Origin: Adiantum capillus-veneris
Taxonomy: Eukaryota; Streptophyta; Polypodiopsida; Polypodiales; Pteridaceae
Length of the DNA: 64,000 nt
NCBI GenBank assembly: GCA_014529385.2
Contig: CM043942.1
Coordinates: 36,484,469 to 36,548,468, forward strand
Direction: 5' to 3'
The notes below the pieces were generated by a model. That model had not been told where the DNA came from. It did no database searches and saw only the letters and a list, made by a program, of their open reading frames with translations. This document shows, in pieces, positions 1 to 10,806 of the stretch (position 1 is the stretch's first letter; the number at the start of each line of letters is the position of its first letter). Both the position numbers and the translations under genes were made by a program.

Positions 1-1081
1 GTACATCTCCTCACATAATCACTCATATTAGCATAGCTTAGCTTAGTAATTAGCTTGGTAGAGAAGATGAGCATGCATTGAAGCTTGGCTCTTGGTTGGA
101 TTTGCATCCACATGCCAAGAGAGTGTTGATGTAGGCTTCTATCTCACAAGCTTGGAGTAGGTGATGAGCTCTCCATTAAAGCTTGGGAGGAGATAGAGTA
201 TTTTCCCTTCACACATGGTCAAGTGTGAGAGTGTGTGTGTCAATGCCAAGCAAAAATCAGCCCCCTCTCTCTCTTGGGCGAGCCCTAGCTGCTAAGTTAG
301 TCTGGCTTTTGCCTCATTGGACCTCCCCAGGTCAAGCCAATAGGGATTAAGCAGCATAAGTGATAGCCTTCTGACATGTGTCCCCCTTTCCCCTTTTGTG
401 AGAGCTTTAGATAATTAAATAATTAAACTAAACTCTCATTGGACCCCTTTGCCTCCTGGCCAATAGGAATCAGGCAAGCCATGGGGCTCCTGAATGCTCA
501 TTGGACCCCTTGGGAGACTGCCCAATAGTCTTCTAGGACACTTAATTCTTATTGGTTTCTTTTATTAAATGTTTTTAAATTAATTAAACTAGATTTACTC
601 TAGCCTAATTCTCATTGGTCCACTTCAAGGGTCTTCCAATAGGAATTGGGCATACCTTGTGGGCATCTGGCCTAGGGAGCTGACATGTGTCCCTCATTCC
701 CTTTGTGTAAAGGGAGCCTGTGTGTGTGTGTGTGGCTTTCTCTTTCATCCCCTAGCTTTGGGGCTCGCCCCCTCCCATGTAGGGATGTAGAAAGACTTTT
801 TGGGCACACACTAAGCATCCAATTTTCCCTAAGGTTGACCTTTGGACACAACCTTTGAATTTTGGAACCTTAGCATTTTGGAAGTCTTAATGGGCTGAAC
901 CTTAGGGTCTTTTTAGCCCGTTGTTTCACATGGCTCTTTTGCAGATGGCCCCCCCTTTGGATCCCTATTTTCCCTCCTTTGGATCCCTACTGTGGCCGGT
1001 CTGCTAACTTAACCAATATTCTAGCTTTTTCTCCCTTGGCACTTCCCCACATTAAATGATCAGTTTAATATGAGAAAATCA
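1..1081 (-). repeat. LTR-like repeat family R1, copy 1 (partial, runs off the window)
   Basis: The reverse complement of this stretch matches the first 60-70% of two plus-strand copies at 35471-36812 and 51512-53074. Shared landmarks are the opening TGATTTTCTCATATT, a run of CCAAT/ATTGG pairs, and a closing block about a gene-like 'ctcttggctatggaatgcaaatcc' region, seen here reversed near 80-110. It has no coding capacity. The opening abuts the reading frame of a Copia reverse transcriptase, so this copy interrupts that element. The TG start and the promoter-like content suggest a solo LTR or a non-autonomous LTR element. I could not define the far end or a target-site duplication because the copy leaves the window. 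Confidence 0.7.
315..655. repeat. Array of oppositely oriented ATTGG/CCAAT pairs inside R1
   Basis: Four units each contain ATTGGACC or ATTGGTCC followed 20-30 bases later by CCAATAG: near 317-345, 438-470, 500-528 and 622-645. Each unit is an imperfect short palindrome holding two CCAAT boxes in opposite orientation. The other R1 copies keep related pairs, for example near 35938-35972 and 52143-52175. CCAAT boxes bind NF-Y in plants, so a promoter or enhancer role of an LTR is plausible but is inference. Confidence 0.6.
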
Positions 1082-3536
1082 TTTAGGAGAATTAGATATT
1101 GATTATTATGACACATTTCATCCTGTTCTTCCTCAGAAACAGGACAATCTTGTTTGCTAAGTTTCACATATGGTGGCAATGGAACACTCAATGCCTTTCC
1201 CTTCTCCATATTGAAACGTTGCAAAACCTTGTCAATATACTCTGTTTGAGATAACCAAATCAACTTCTTTGATCTGTCTCTCTCAATGCGCATACCAAGT
1301 ATATGACTTGCCTCACCCATGTCTTTCATGTCAAACGATTTTTCCATCTTTGACTTCAAAGCTGAAATTTCTTCCAAGTGCTTGCCAGCAATCAACATGT
1401 CATCCACATACAAAATAAGGATCAGCCAACTGCCATCCTTAGCCTTCTTTGTATATAGACAGTGATCGAACTCACTACGTTTGTAGCCTTGAGAAAGCAT
1501 AAACTTGTGGAACTTATGGTACCATGCCCTCGGTGATTGTTTTAAGCCATAAAGACTCTTTAACAAAACTGGCATACCAAATCGTCCTTGCCTTTCTCAA
1601 CAAACCCTTCTGGCTGCTGCATGTAAATTTCCACATCTAAATCACCATGCAAGAACGCTGTCTTGACATCCATTTGGTGCAACACCAAATCTAATATGGA
1701 AACAAATGCAAGAAAGAATCTCAATGTATTCATCTTGACCACCGGAGAGAAGACTTCATCAAAGTCAATGCCTTCTTCTTGCTTAAAGCCCTTGGCAATA
1801 AGCCTTGCTTTGTACTTTGGCTGACTATCATGAGCGGTGATCTTATACCTATAAACCCATTTACAAGGTAGAGCCTTTTTGCCCAGTGGTAATTTAACTA
1901 GCTTCCATGTCTGGTTTTTATGCAGAGCTGTCATCTCTAACTGCATGGCCAATTGCCAATTCCCGGAGTGCTTCATTTGCATCGCTTCCTTGTAACATGA
2001 AGGCTCATTGCAATCAGTCAACATGACATAGTTCATAGATGGAACAAACCTATCAGGTGGTCGCGTGATATGTCCAGATCTATGCACAATAGGTGGCTCA
2101 GGCTCAGCCACAACCTGTGGTTCCACTCTATCCTGTCCTTGCTCCTCTTGAGCCCTGACATTTTGTCTTGCACGTGCAGGTCCATCTTCTTGGAAGACAA
2201 CTCTTCTAATCTCCTCAACCCTCTCTGGTTCAGAATGATATTTGGCTTCATTAAAGTGAACATCATTGCTGCAGATAACTTTTTTGGATTCGGGATCCCA
2301 AAGTTTGTACCCCATCTCACCAGAATTACCATAGCCTAGAAAGATGCACTTTCTACTCTTTGGCTCAAGTTTGTTCCTAAATTCCTTTGGAACATGAGTA
2401 TATGCCTCACAGCAAAAGACTCTGAGATGCTTGTATGAGGGCATTTTGCCTGACCATACCATCTCTCCCACTGAATCCTTCTGCAAAACCTTGCTAGGAG
2501 ATATATTTATAAGATGAACAACTGTTGATACAGCTTCGGCCCAAAACCCATTTGGTAGTTGTGCATTAGACAACATACTTCTGACCTGCTGTTGTATGGT
2601 CCTATTCATCCTCTCAGCAACATCATTTTGAGGAGGATTGTAAGGAGCAGTAAGTCCACGTTTTATACCTTTTGATTCACAAAAGTCCTGAAAGGCCTTT
2701 GAAACATACTCTCCACCATTGTTAGTGCGTAAGCATTTAAGGTTCTTGCCACTCTGATTCTCCACAAGTGTCACAAACGTTTTGAAAACACTAAACGCTT
2801 CATCCTTGTGCTTGAGAAAGTAAACCCATACTTTCCTCAAGTAATCATCTATAAATGTCATAAAGTAAGAAGCTCCCCCTAGAGATAGGTTAGGCATAGG
2901 TCCACACAAATCACTATGAACAAGTGCCAACTGTGTATCTCTTCTACTACTTCTATGCTTATGTGGCTGCTGTGTTTGCTTACCATACAGACAATGTTCA
3001 CAGAATTCAAAATCATTAAATGACAAGCCAGGCAAATAACCAGAACGAGACAAGATTTCCATTCCCTTCTTGGACATATGTCCTAACCGGCTATGCCACA
3101 AAGAAACGTTCGGCTGCTCGGTTACATTGATTACATTTTTAGAGACATTTGATACATAAATCATATAAAGTCCGCCAGACTTTACTCCATGTGCTACTGT
3201 CATAGAACCCTTGGATATCTTCCACATGTTCTGTCCAAAAGTGGTGACGTAGCCAACATCATCAAGTAAACCTGTGCTGATCAAGCTCTTTGTAATTGCG
3301 GGAACATGTCTCACATTCTTCAGCGTGAAAGAAGAGCCATTCGGAAACTTCAATTGAACATCTCCAACAACTAAGATCTCACATGTCTGCCCATTGCCTA
3401 GCCGAACATGATCTTTAGTGGTCACATAAGAGGTAAACCACTCCTTGTTTGGAGACACATGAAGTGATGCCCCTGAGTCTATAATACAGTCACTCAGTGC
3501 ATTTCCATCAGATGCTGTAAGAAGAGCTGAGTCCAT
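1060..3536 (-). pseudogene. Copia-A pol: protease, integrase, reverse transcriptase (frameshifted, truncated)
   Basis: The protease motif CIIDSGASLHVSP lies near residue 18 of the main frame (1560-3536). A GAG-pre-integrase segment follows (WHSRLGHMSKKG). The integrase core shows HSDLCGPMP, TFIDDY and PYNPPQNDVAERMNRT; the usual Gly after Asn-Gln-Asn is Asp here. The RT begins with KWVYRYK and continues through QMDVKTAFLHGDLD. A frameshift near 1565-1580 moves the reading to a second frame (1060-1575) holding SLYGLKQSPRAWY and the catalytic YVDD box. After a run ending in DEMC the Copia similarity stops at the R1 junction. RNase H is absent. Gene order and motifs identify Copia firmly. Confidence 0.92.
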
Positions 3537-4433
3537 TGTATTTTCAAGAAGTAGATATCTCCTGACACTAGAATGTCATCCTCTGCAACAGTGTTTGTCA
3601 CATTTATTTCTTGAATCTTCACTGAGGACTTGTTCTTCTCACCATGGTCTTCTGCTTTCTCTTTGCCTTTTTTTGCTTTCCATTCTTTGCAGTATCTTTT
3701 CATGTGACCCTTCTTGCCACAATGGTAGCATTCTATGTCACTCTTGCCTTTAGCATTGCGGGACTTGCTACGAGACTGATCCCTCTTTCCACCTTTGTAC
3801 TTTTCTTTGGTCCTTCCCCTGACAACTAAGGTTGTTCCTTTGCCTTTGTGCATTGTCTTTCTGTTGGTTTCTTCAGTAAAGTAGACTGCCTTCTACACCT
3901 GCTATGGTCAAACCATCTGGAGGTGCAGAATTACTCAAAGCTGTGCGAAAAGTGTCCCAACTTTTCGGCAATGTGATCAACAAGAACAGAGCTCTAACAT
4001 GTTCATCAAACTTGACACCTTGAGCTGACAACTAACTGTAGATGGTGTTGAATTCATTCAGATGATTGGACATAGGTGTCCCTTCTTTCATCTTCAAGTC
4101 AACAAGCTTCTTAAGCCAGTATACCTGTGAAGCTGCACTCTGGTTCTCATAAAGATCACTCAGCTTTGTCCATGCTTCATAAGCCAACATCTCGTCTGCT
4201 ACATTGAAGTAAACGCTTTCTGCCAAAGTCAGCATAATGGTAGAAAGTGCCAATTCATCCATTTCGCTCCATTCATCTTCGTCCATATCTTCTGGTTTTA
4301 TCCCCTTGAGCTTTATAGGTTTTATCTGCTTCTTTTGTACCAACATGTTCCAAATCTGCTTCTTCCACAATGGGAAATTGGTTCCATCCAGCTTCTTGAT
4401 ATTGTAAAGAGCAGTGTCTTGTGTTCCAGCCAT
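3494..4433 (-). pseudogene. Copia-A gag (capsid and nucleocapsid), broken
   Basis: The start at 4433 opens MAGTQDTALYNIKKLDGTNF, a typical Copia gag N-terminus (DUF4219/UBN2 type), with the W-K-x-Q-I-x-M region next. A TAG replaces a sense codon at about 4029-4031 after NEFNTIYS. The frame then continues and shifts near 3890-3900. The last segment (3494-3853) has a CCHC zinc knuckle, CYHCGKKGHMKRYC, in a Lys-rich region. A further one-base shift near 3540 separates gag from the protease frame. Gag would form the particle shell and bind the element RNA; these breaks prevent a full product. Confidence 0.88.
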
Positions 4434-5515
4434 AGCTACGCTTCATAGTAGTTTACTTTCTTGGGAAAAATTCGACAGAGTTTCCCCTGTAAACTGACCT
4501 CTGAACCAATATCAGCCTGTCAAATGAACCAAGAAAGCTTCAGATTCTGTAGAAATTTCGACAGAGTCTCCTTTGTAAAATGGCTATGGTGTACTAAAAA
4601 ATAGACCAAAAACAGCTCAAAAAACCACTATCTCTCTAACACTGTAAGCTGTGGGTAAACCTGTCCTGCACCTGTACTGTCTCTCACTGTCCTGTCACTG
4701 TCCTGTAAGCATAGACTGCGACAATGCCTCAACGGCAGTAAAGCAAAGATGCAATCCCAACTGTCTAACTCACAGTCAATACATCCTAGTTGCCTATCTA
4801 AGGGTGCTCGAGGGATCGCTCCAAGACCTGTATCACCGAAAGGATCTCCACATTCGAGAATCCCCTAGCTCAATAAAACCTCACTCGTCCCTCAACAAAG
4901 GCTGCAGTAAATCTGACAATATATAGACTTCCCACAAAGTCATACATCCACAAATTTCCCAATATATGTTGTAACCGCTGTGGCGGTTGTTTGCTGCGTG
5001 ACTCACAGCCAGCAAACCCTCAACAGACATACATCATCTCTGACAATACATCCCATGTGGAAGTACTTGCAATGTCAGGATGAAATCTGGAATATCAAGC
5101 AGCAAACACAAGCTACCTGATGAACTAGTGGATGTCGCCTATAGTTTGTGTGTAGGTGCGCCCGTGTCGTATGTGACACGCCTCCAAGAACTGTAAGCCA
5201 TCTTTCGTTGTGTAGACAGCCACAAATCAGCACTCTGGAAGGGCAGATATCCTCAGCACCTGCAGTCGTAGGCCGAAACCCCAAATTTGCAGAGTCAGAT
5301 CTGCACCCGCCGAGACCACGTAGTCGAAAATGGCCTGCGCAGAACTTTGTCGAAGCCGAACGGTGGCCGATATGACCTCAGAATAAAATTCTGAGAACAC
5401 CGAGCCCTTCAGGATCTCCCACAGGATTTGGGGCTGTGTCTTCACCTGTCGAATCTCACTCCAATCTGAGCAGGTGACTATGGCTACCTGCAAATGCTGC
5501 CCCGAGCCTTGATCT
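4434..5515 (-). other. Copia-A leader between primer site and gag
   Basis: About 1.08 kb without convincing coding capacity lies between the primer site and the gag start. Short open frames occur on both strands but none resembles a known protein. It is best read as the untranslated leader of the element. Confidence 0.6.
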
Positions 5516-5529
5516 GAGCTCTGATACCA
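5516..5529 (-). promoter_or_regulatory. Copia-A primer-binding site (initiator tRNA-Met type)
   Basis: On the minus strand TGGTATCAGAGCTC sits two bases inside the 5' LTR boundary. TGGTATCAGAGC is the standard complement of the 3' end of plant initiator tRNA-Met used by Copia elements. Confidence 0.92.
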
Positions 5530-5531
5530 GT

Positions 5532-5723
5532 TGAAGGAGTACGAGCAGAAGTGCGACGCGAGAGAGAGTGCGAGAAGAAGAGCACGACGATATGGTGAAC
5601 TCGCTCTACTATAATGTGTAGAGCATAGTGAGTTCTTATTAGGTTTTTACAAAAGAATATGTGTACATACCTGGTGGCCCACCCACTTACCTGGGCGACC
5701 ACATTGGGATTTATACCCCAACA
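5532..5723 (-). repeat. Copia-A 5' LTR (192 bp)
   Basis: On the minus strand it starts TGTTGGGGTATAAATCCC and ends CTCCTTCA, directly before the primer site. A TATAAAT box lies near its start (5711-5717). The partner 3' LTR is not in the window. The flanking five bases on the right are TCATG. Confidence 0.85.
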
Positions 5724-5811
5724 TCATGGTCGCTCAACGTGAAGTAAGTCACGCACAAAGTTAGTTCTTGAATGTTGGAACTACGAAAAAGGGTCACGTC
5801 AAGAAGGATTG
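5724..5811 (+). pseudogene. Copia-B gag fragment with split zinc knuckle
   Basis: The plus strand encodes a basic stretch (R-T-K-L-V-L-E) and then C-W-N-Y of a CCHC knuckle. After a one-base frameshift it continues GHVKKD, and the final Cys codon is completed after 11826. The knuckle is therefore split by the Gypsy-A insertion between 5811 and 11822. To the left it is cut by Copia-A, so the rest of gag and the 5' LTR of Copia-B lie outside the window. Confidence 0.75.
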
Positions 5812-5934
5812 TGAAAGGGCGGTGGTAATGCGTGTGCTAGTCTCCTCCCACCCGTGCTATCTTATAGCCTCCCCCTAGCGTACACACTGTCTGGCCGTGC
5901 CGGTGGCCTTGCCCATAGGACCCATGTCCTTACA
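5812..5934 (-). repeat. Gypsy-A 3' LTR (123 bp)
   Basis: On the minus strand it runs from TGTAAGGACATGGG to CCGCCCTTTCA. It is nearly identical to 11700-11821. TG...CA ends and the adjoining GATTG target duplication fix the borders. Confidence 0.92.
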
Positions 5935-7150
5935 TTACCCCCTCCTTGTAGAATCGTTTTCTTCCTCGAAAATGAACGTAGGAAAATGTTTCTTAAATGC
6001 AAAGACAGTCTCCCATGTAGAACCTTTCTCAGGTCTATCTAGCCATTTTACCAACACCTTTCGTCTGACATGATGTCTGGTGCAAAGCTCATGAGAATCC
6101 AAAATCTTTTCGGGCTCATGAGGAATGCTTGGTGGTTCAATAAGGTTAACTAACACACCTGTGTCAATGACGTTATCATTCTGTTCTAGTTGTTTTCGTA
6201 AACGGCTAACATGAAAAACAGGATGAACTCGTGAGTGCTCTGGGAGAGCTAACTTATAGGCCACTTGACCTATACATTTGAAAATGGTAAACGGTCCACA
6301 ATAGCATGGTGAAAGTTTAGCAACTTTTCCCGTCTTTAGACTTTCTGAATGCTTCGAAACTTTGAGGAAAACCTTGTCTCCTTTTTCGAAAGTAGCAAGA
6401 CAACGATGCTCATCTGCGTACTTCTTATATCGATCTTGAGCTTGCTTAAGATTCTCTCGAGCAACTCGAAGCATGTCAAAATGGTCTTGGAGAAAATTCT
6501 TTGCTTGTTGTATCTTCTCCTTAGCCAACCCCACTGTAACGGGTGATCTAGGTTGAAATCCATATAAAAGCATAAATGGACTAAACCCTGTAGTCACATG
6601 CTTTGTACTATTATAAGAAAATTTCAATATAGGTAAGTAGTCTTCCCAATTGGTTTGCTTCTTGCTAACGTACGCTCGTAGCATATCCTCTAGCACTTGA
6701 TTAACTCTTTCTGTTTGACCATCCATTTCTGGATGATCAGCCGTACTCTGATTAAGTTTAGTTTCCAGAGCTCTCCAGAAGTGATTATCAAACTTTCGAT
6801 CTCTGTCACTAATGATACTAGCTGGAAGACCGTAGAGTTTATATATATGCTCTACAAATAGACGTACTAATTCCGGTGTCTTAAACGTAGTCTTAATGAG
6901 AATGCATTGACCCATCTTTGTGAGATGGTCTAAAATTACCCAAATGGCATCATGGCCACGATTTGTAGTAGGCAGTCCTACTACAAAATCCATAGAGATA
7001 CTCTCCCACTTACCTTTTGGAATCCCTAAAGGATGTAAAAGGCCACCTACCTTGAGGCGCTCTGCCTTATTAACTTGGCATTGTTGGCAGTTTAGTACGT
7101 ACTTTTGAACATCATGATGTAAGCCCGGTCAATAAAGTTTTCGTCGAACT
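5935..7150 (-). pseudogene. Gypsy-A integrase with C-terminal chromodomain
   Basis: The main frame (5935-6993, 352 aa) shows the catalytic DDE set: MDFVVGLP, IISDRDRKF and MDGQTERVNQ. The C-terminal part has the GPFTI and HPVFHVSRLR motifs. It ends in PEKILDSHE and VLVKWLDRPEKGSTWE, typical of a chromodomain, which in chromoviruses directs insertion to modified histones. Upstream in a shifted frame (7010-7130) is the zinc-finger part with CQQCQ. A stop lies near 7128 in that part. The core domain alone is open, but the polyprotein it belonged to is broken. Confidence 0.88.
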
Positions 7151-7560
7151 AACGCATACGTCTTACGAATACGTGGATGACCAACACTTGGAATATCATG
7201 ACACTCAAATAAGATTTGGCGTCTAGTGTCTGAGTCCTTTGGCACACATACTCTACCTTTGTGGAGTAAGTAGCCATCATCAATGAAAAAATTCTTCCAT
7301 CACTTAAGCTCTTCCTAAGTAGGGGTGGAGCTTTGTGTGTTGGAGTTTCTATCTTCGCGTGCAGAGACATGTTGATCTGGCTGTTCAGAGACATGTGAGT
7401 GTGAGGGATCTCTTTTTAAAATTTCACTCCACACTTTAGCATATGATTGATCTTGTGCACACTTGCCACGTAATGACTCCAAAAATCCACTCTTTAGTTC
7501 CCTGAAGGCAAGTGAATAAATCCGAGGCATCCGACTTAGTGCATCCGCTAGTACATTATA
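7151..7560 (-). pseudogene. Gypsy-A RNase H to integrase linker, frame-broken
   Basis: Two overlapping minus-strand frames (7149-7394 and 7315-7530) carry the linker between RNase H and integrase. They include the region ahead of the integrase zinc finger. Their position between recognised domains is the main evidence; no separate domain is visible. Confidence 0.55.
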
Positions 7561-8004
7561 TCACCCCTTGCGATATTGTAGCTTACAATCATAATCTTGA
7601 AGGATTTCTATCAATCTAGCTTTATGGCCCTTCAAGTTTGTTTGAGTAGTAAACCATTTGATACTCTCATGGTCCAAAACTACTTCAAACTCGGCACCAT
7701 ATAAATAGTGTCGCCACTTTCGTAAAGCGTGAATTATGGCATAGAGATCTCTCTCATAAACAAAATAATTTTTCTGAGCTCTATCTAACTTTTTACTTTC
7801 AAAGGCTATAGGTCTTCCCTCCTGGAGAAGTACTGCACCAATGGCTTTATCACTAGCATCAGTCTCTACCACAAACAGCTCAAGTGGGTTGACTATTGCT
7901 AAGATGGGAGCAATAGCTATAGCTACCTTGAGCTGTTCGAAATTGCGTTTTTGGGCTTCTCCCCAAGAAAAGGTCTTACCTTTTTCTTTAAGTTGATCCG
8001 TCAT
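7561..8004 (-). pseudogene. Gypsy-A RNase H
   Basis: The frame has FVVETDASDKAIGAVLLQ (first catalytic Asp), GRPIAFESKKL, and NYFVYERDLYAIIHALRKWRHYL, which are the usual Gypsy RNase H motifs with the conserved Glu in YERD. LDHESIKWF follows. It ends at a stop at 7561. RNase H degrades the RNA template during reverse transcription. The domain is well preserved although the frames on each side are broken. Confidence 0.88.
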
Positions 8005-8040
8005 AGGAACAGTGATTTTGGCATAGTCACGGATATATTG

Positions 8041-9152
8041 TCAATAAAATACAGCCAAGCCTAAAAATATTTGAAGCTCCTCAACTGTGTTGGGATGTGG
8101 CCATTGAAGAATGACAGCGACCTTGTCAGTGTCCATCTTGATGCCAGAATAAGAGATCACATGACCAAGGTAATGTATCTTTGTTTTGAAGAAATCGCAC
8201 TTGTTTTGCTTAGCATATAGCGCGTGAGCTCGTAGCTGTGCGAAAACTAATCGTAAGTGTTCTATGTGTTCATCTTCAATCTTATTGTAAATGAGAATGT
8301 CATCAAGGAAAACCACAACAAATTTTCCAAGATAGGGACGTAAGATACTATCCATGAGTGTCTAAATGTAGCTGGAGCATTGGTTAGACCAAAAGGCATA
8401 ACCAAAAGTTCAAAATTCCCGAACCGTGTTCTAAAGGCAATTTTGGAGATATCTTGTAAAAGGATACACACCTGTTGGTATCTTGAACGAAGATCTATCT
8501 TTGTATAGTATCTTGCCCCATGGAGTTGATCAAACAACTCATCTACTCTTGGCAGAGGATACTTGTTCTTGATGGTTATGGCGTTTAATCCGTGATAATC
8601 TACACACATGCGCATAGTACCATCTTTCTTTTTTACCAAAAGAATTGGTGATGCCCAAGGCGAAGTGCTATGTCTAATGAAACCATGGGCGAGGTAGTCA
8701 GCCAACTGACTCTCAACCTCCTTGGCTTCTTTAGCACTCATACAATAAGGTGGTTTACTCACCAGTTTAGTGCTTGGCAAGACATCTATGCCATGTTGCA
8801 CATCACGTGTAGGGGGTAAAACCGGTGGTAAATCACTTGAGAACACATCACTATACTCCGTGAGTAAGTGAGTCAACTTTTGCCGTGCAAAAGGAGAAAG
8901 TAAACTAGAGTTATGCTGGGATGGAGAATCTTGTATTTCCTGTAATGTTTGTTTTACAACAGTTTCACGTTGCTCTATAGAATTAAAATTGAGAGAACTT
9001 TGCTCGTTAGATTTGTTAACACTTTGTTTATCAGTGGAATTCATTGCACTTTGTATACCATTAGAATTCATTGCACTTTGCGTACCATTACTAGAATTCA
9101 CTGCACTTTCCTCTTGAGAATTCAAAAGACTTGGAGACAAGCAGTAACACAA
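8041..9152 (-). pseudogene. Gypsy-A reverse transcriptase, one frameshift
   Basis: Frame 8262-9152 contains the N-terminal RT motifs: [31 protein letters not shown] and [12 protein letters not shown], then [18 protein letters not shown] frameshift near 8350 passes the reading to 8041-8355, which has the catalytic [11 protein letters not shown] and HYLGHVIS. The FLDD form is common in Gypsy RT. Between RT and RNase H (8005-8040) there is a short out-of-frame gap. The start at 9152 is not a real initiation site; the region was part of a polyprotein. Confidence 0.88.
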
Positions 9153-9347
9153 AAAGACTTCATCTATTAAATCTGCTTTCTACCAAAAAGAAAGCTCGGC
9201 TGTACATATAAGAGGTGCAGATGGCATATTTTTCTCACCAAGCAAAAGCACATGTTTATCATTGGCCATAAAGGATAGGAGTTGTGTTCATAACTAGTGT
9301 GCAATGTGTTTTCTAAACCAAGCAGCCACTCCCGTCCTAAAACTATA

Positions 9348-10806
9348 TCAGCGGTCCATGTTCATAACTTGGAAGTCAAGGGTTATCGTATGATCTTGAA
9401 CAATAAGCTCAACCCCTTGAACTACCGTGTCCCATACTTCTTTATCTTTCCTAGACATTTGCTCCACCACATACTTGTGAGAGCAGGGAGTCTCTGTAAG
9501 TTTTAATTTCTTGACTAGCTTATAGTTCAAGAAGTTATGAGTTGCATCATCATCTACTAAAATACGAACACGTTGTCCATTAATAGTGCCATGCATGTGA
9601 ATCAAATCATGGGGGCCAAAGGTGGGCTGCCATATTGAAGCAGGCACACAACAATTGTGCTTTTCTTTCATATGAAGAACCTCTACATCATAATATTTAG
9701 GAGATGAATCTAATGTGAGGCGTTGCACCGTGTGCATGGCCTTTTCTTTGCCTTGCAAAAGAGGACAATCTTTCTTGTTATGTTGGTCCGAAAGACATCT
9801 AAAACACAAATTGTGTTTCTTCGCACGCTCAAAATCGACAGTGCTGAGAGACCCACGTGGAGTATCTTGTGAGTGCTTAGGATTCTTATCCTCTTGTGGG
9901 CATGGAGAGGTAGATTGTCTCTTATTCCTCTTGGAACGTGTGGGAGATCTAACTTGCCATTGGCTCTTAGCCACAATGCTCTTAGCAAAATTAATCTTAG
10001 TACTGTAGAGACCATTTTCTTTCCTCTCTTGATCATCATTATATCTTTGGGCATGACTGATGGCTTCTTCCAATGTTTTTGGATGTTGGGTCTTAACATG
10101 AAGACGATAGTCTTTGTCAAGACCCCTATTAAAACCCCGTATCTTTTGGAATTCATCTAGACCTTCTAGTTTTAATATGATTTTCCAATACTTTGAAAGG
10201 TACTGTGTGAGAGAGAGGCCAGACATGCAACATGCATCCCATGCTAACCAATTCTTATCTTCTTCACTGGAGTCCAAAAACTCTTTGGAGAGAAGCTTGA
10301 AACGCAGCCCAAGACGGAGGACGAGCATCTATTGGAAATGTCATCCACCACTTATAGGCCTTGCCTTTAAGAGATAGACTTGTTTCCACAGCCGTCTTTA
10401 TATCCGGGGTGTATCTCAATCAATTAATATCACTTCATTTGTGTAAGAACGTATTGACTACATCCTTGTTGTGATCACGCTCTTCCCCGTGGAATTCAGG
10501 AATGGTGATATTCTTAAGTAATGCATTGCTACCTTCTACATCTTTTGCAGCATTTGTCTCTTGGACTCCTTGAGTTGTGTGAGCTTGGTTCCCTTGAACC
10601 GTGCCACTTGTGGCTCCTTGAGTCGTCTGTGACTTCATAAATTTCACAAGTAACTCCGTAAAATTGGTAACATTTGCATTAAGTGCAGAGAGGTTGCATT
10701 CAAGTACGCTTTGGCAATTTTCCAAAGTCTTGAAAGCAGCCATATCTACAAGGCCATGATCTCCTAGATCATCGTCATCATGCATATTAGTGTCAGTCGC
10801 ACCCAT
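9348..10806 (-). pseudogene. Gypsy-A gag and protease, broken
   Basis: The gag start is at 10806 (MGATDTNMHDDDDLGD), with a Gln/Thr-rich linker and then ITIPEFHGE; this frame stops at 10435. A second frame (9348-10328) continues the capsid with LSLTQYLSKY, then a CCHC knuckle, CFRCLSDQHNKKDC. The protease follows, at VRILVDDDATHNFLN. The normal aspartic protease triad is D-S/T-G; here the second and third positions are Asp-Asp, so the catalytic loop has lost its Gly. The frame ends before RT, and 9153-9347 is a broken linker. Confidence 0.85.

Larger units (their letters stand above)
1060..5723 (-). mobile_element. Copia-A: Ty1/Copia retrotransposon, 3' end missing
   Basis: Reading on the minus strand the order is 5' LTR (5532-5723), primer site, a leader of about 1.1 kb, gag, then protease, integrase and reverse transcriptase, which is the Copia gene order. 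The 3' third (the end of RT, RNase H and the 3' LTR) is replaced at about 1081 by an R1 repeat. The reading frames carry a nonsense codon and at least three frameshifts, so the copy is dead. On the right its 5' LTR abuts the gag of another Copia (5724-5811), so Copia-A is itself a nested insertion. Confidence 0.9.

Noticed and set aside
2070-2339. Plus-strand open frame opposite the Copia-A integrase to RT linker
   Set aside because: It is the antisense shadow of pol, with no independent motif.
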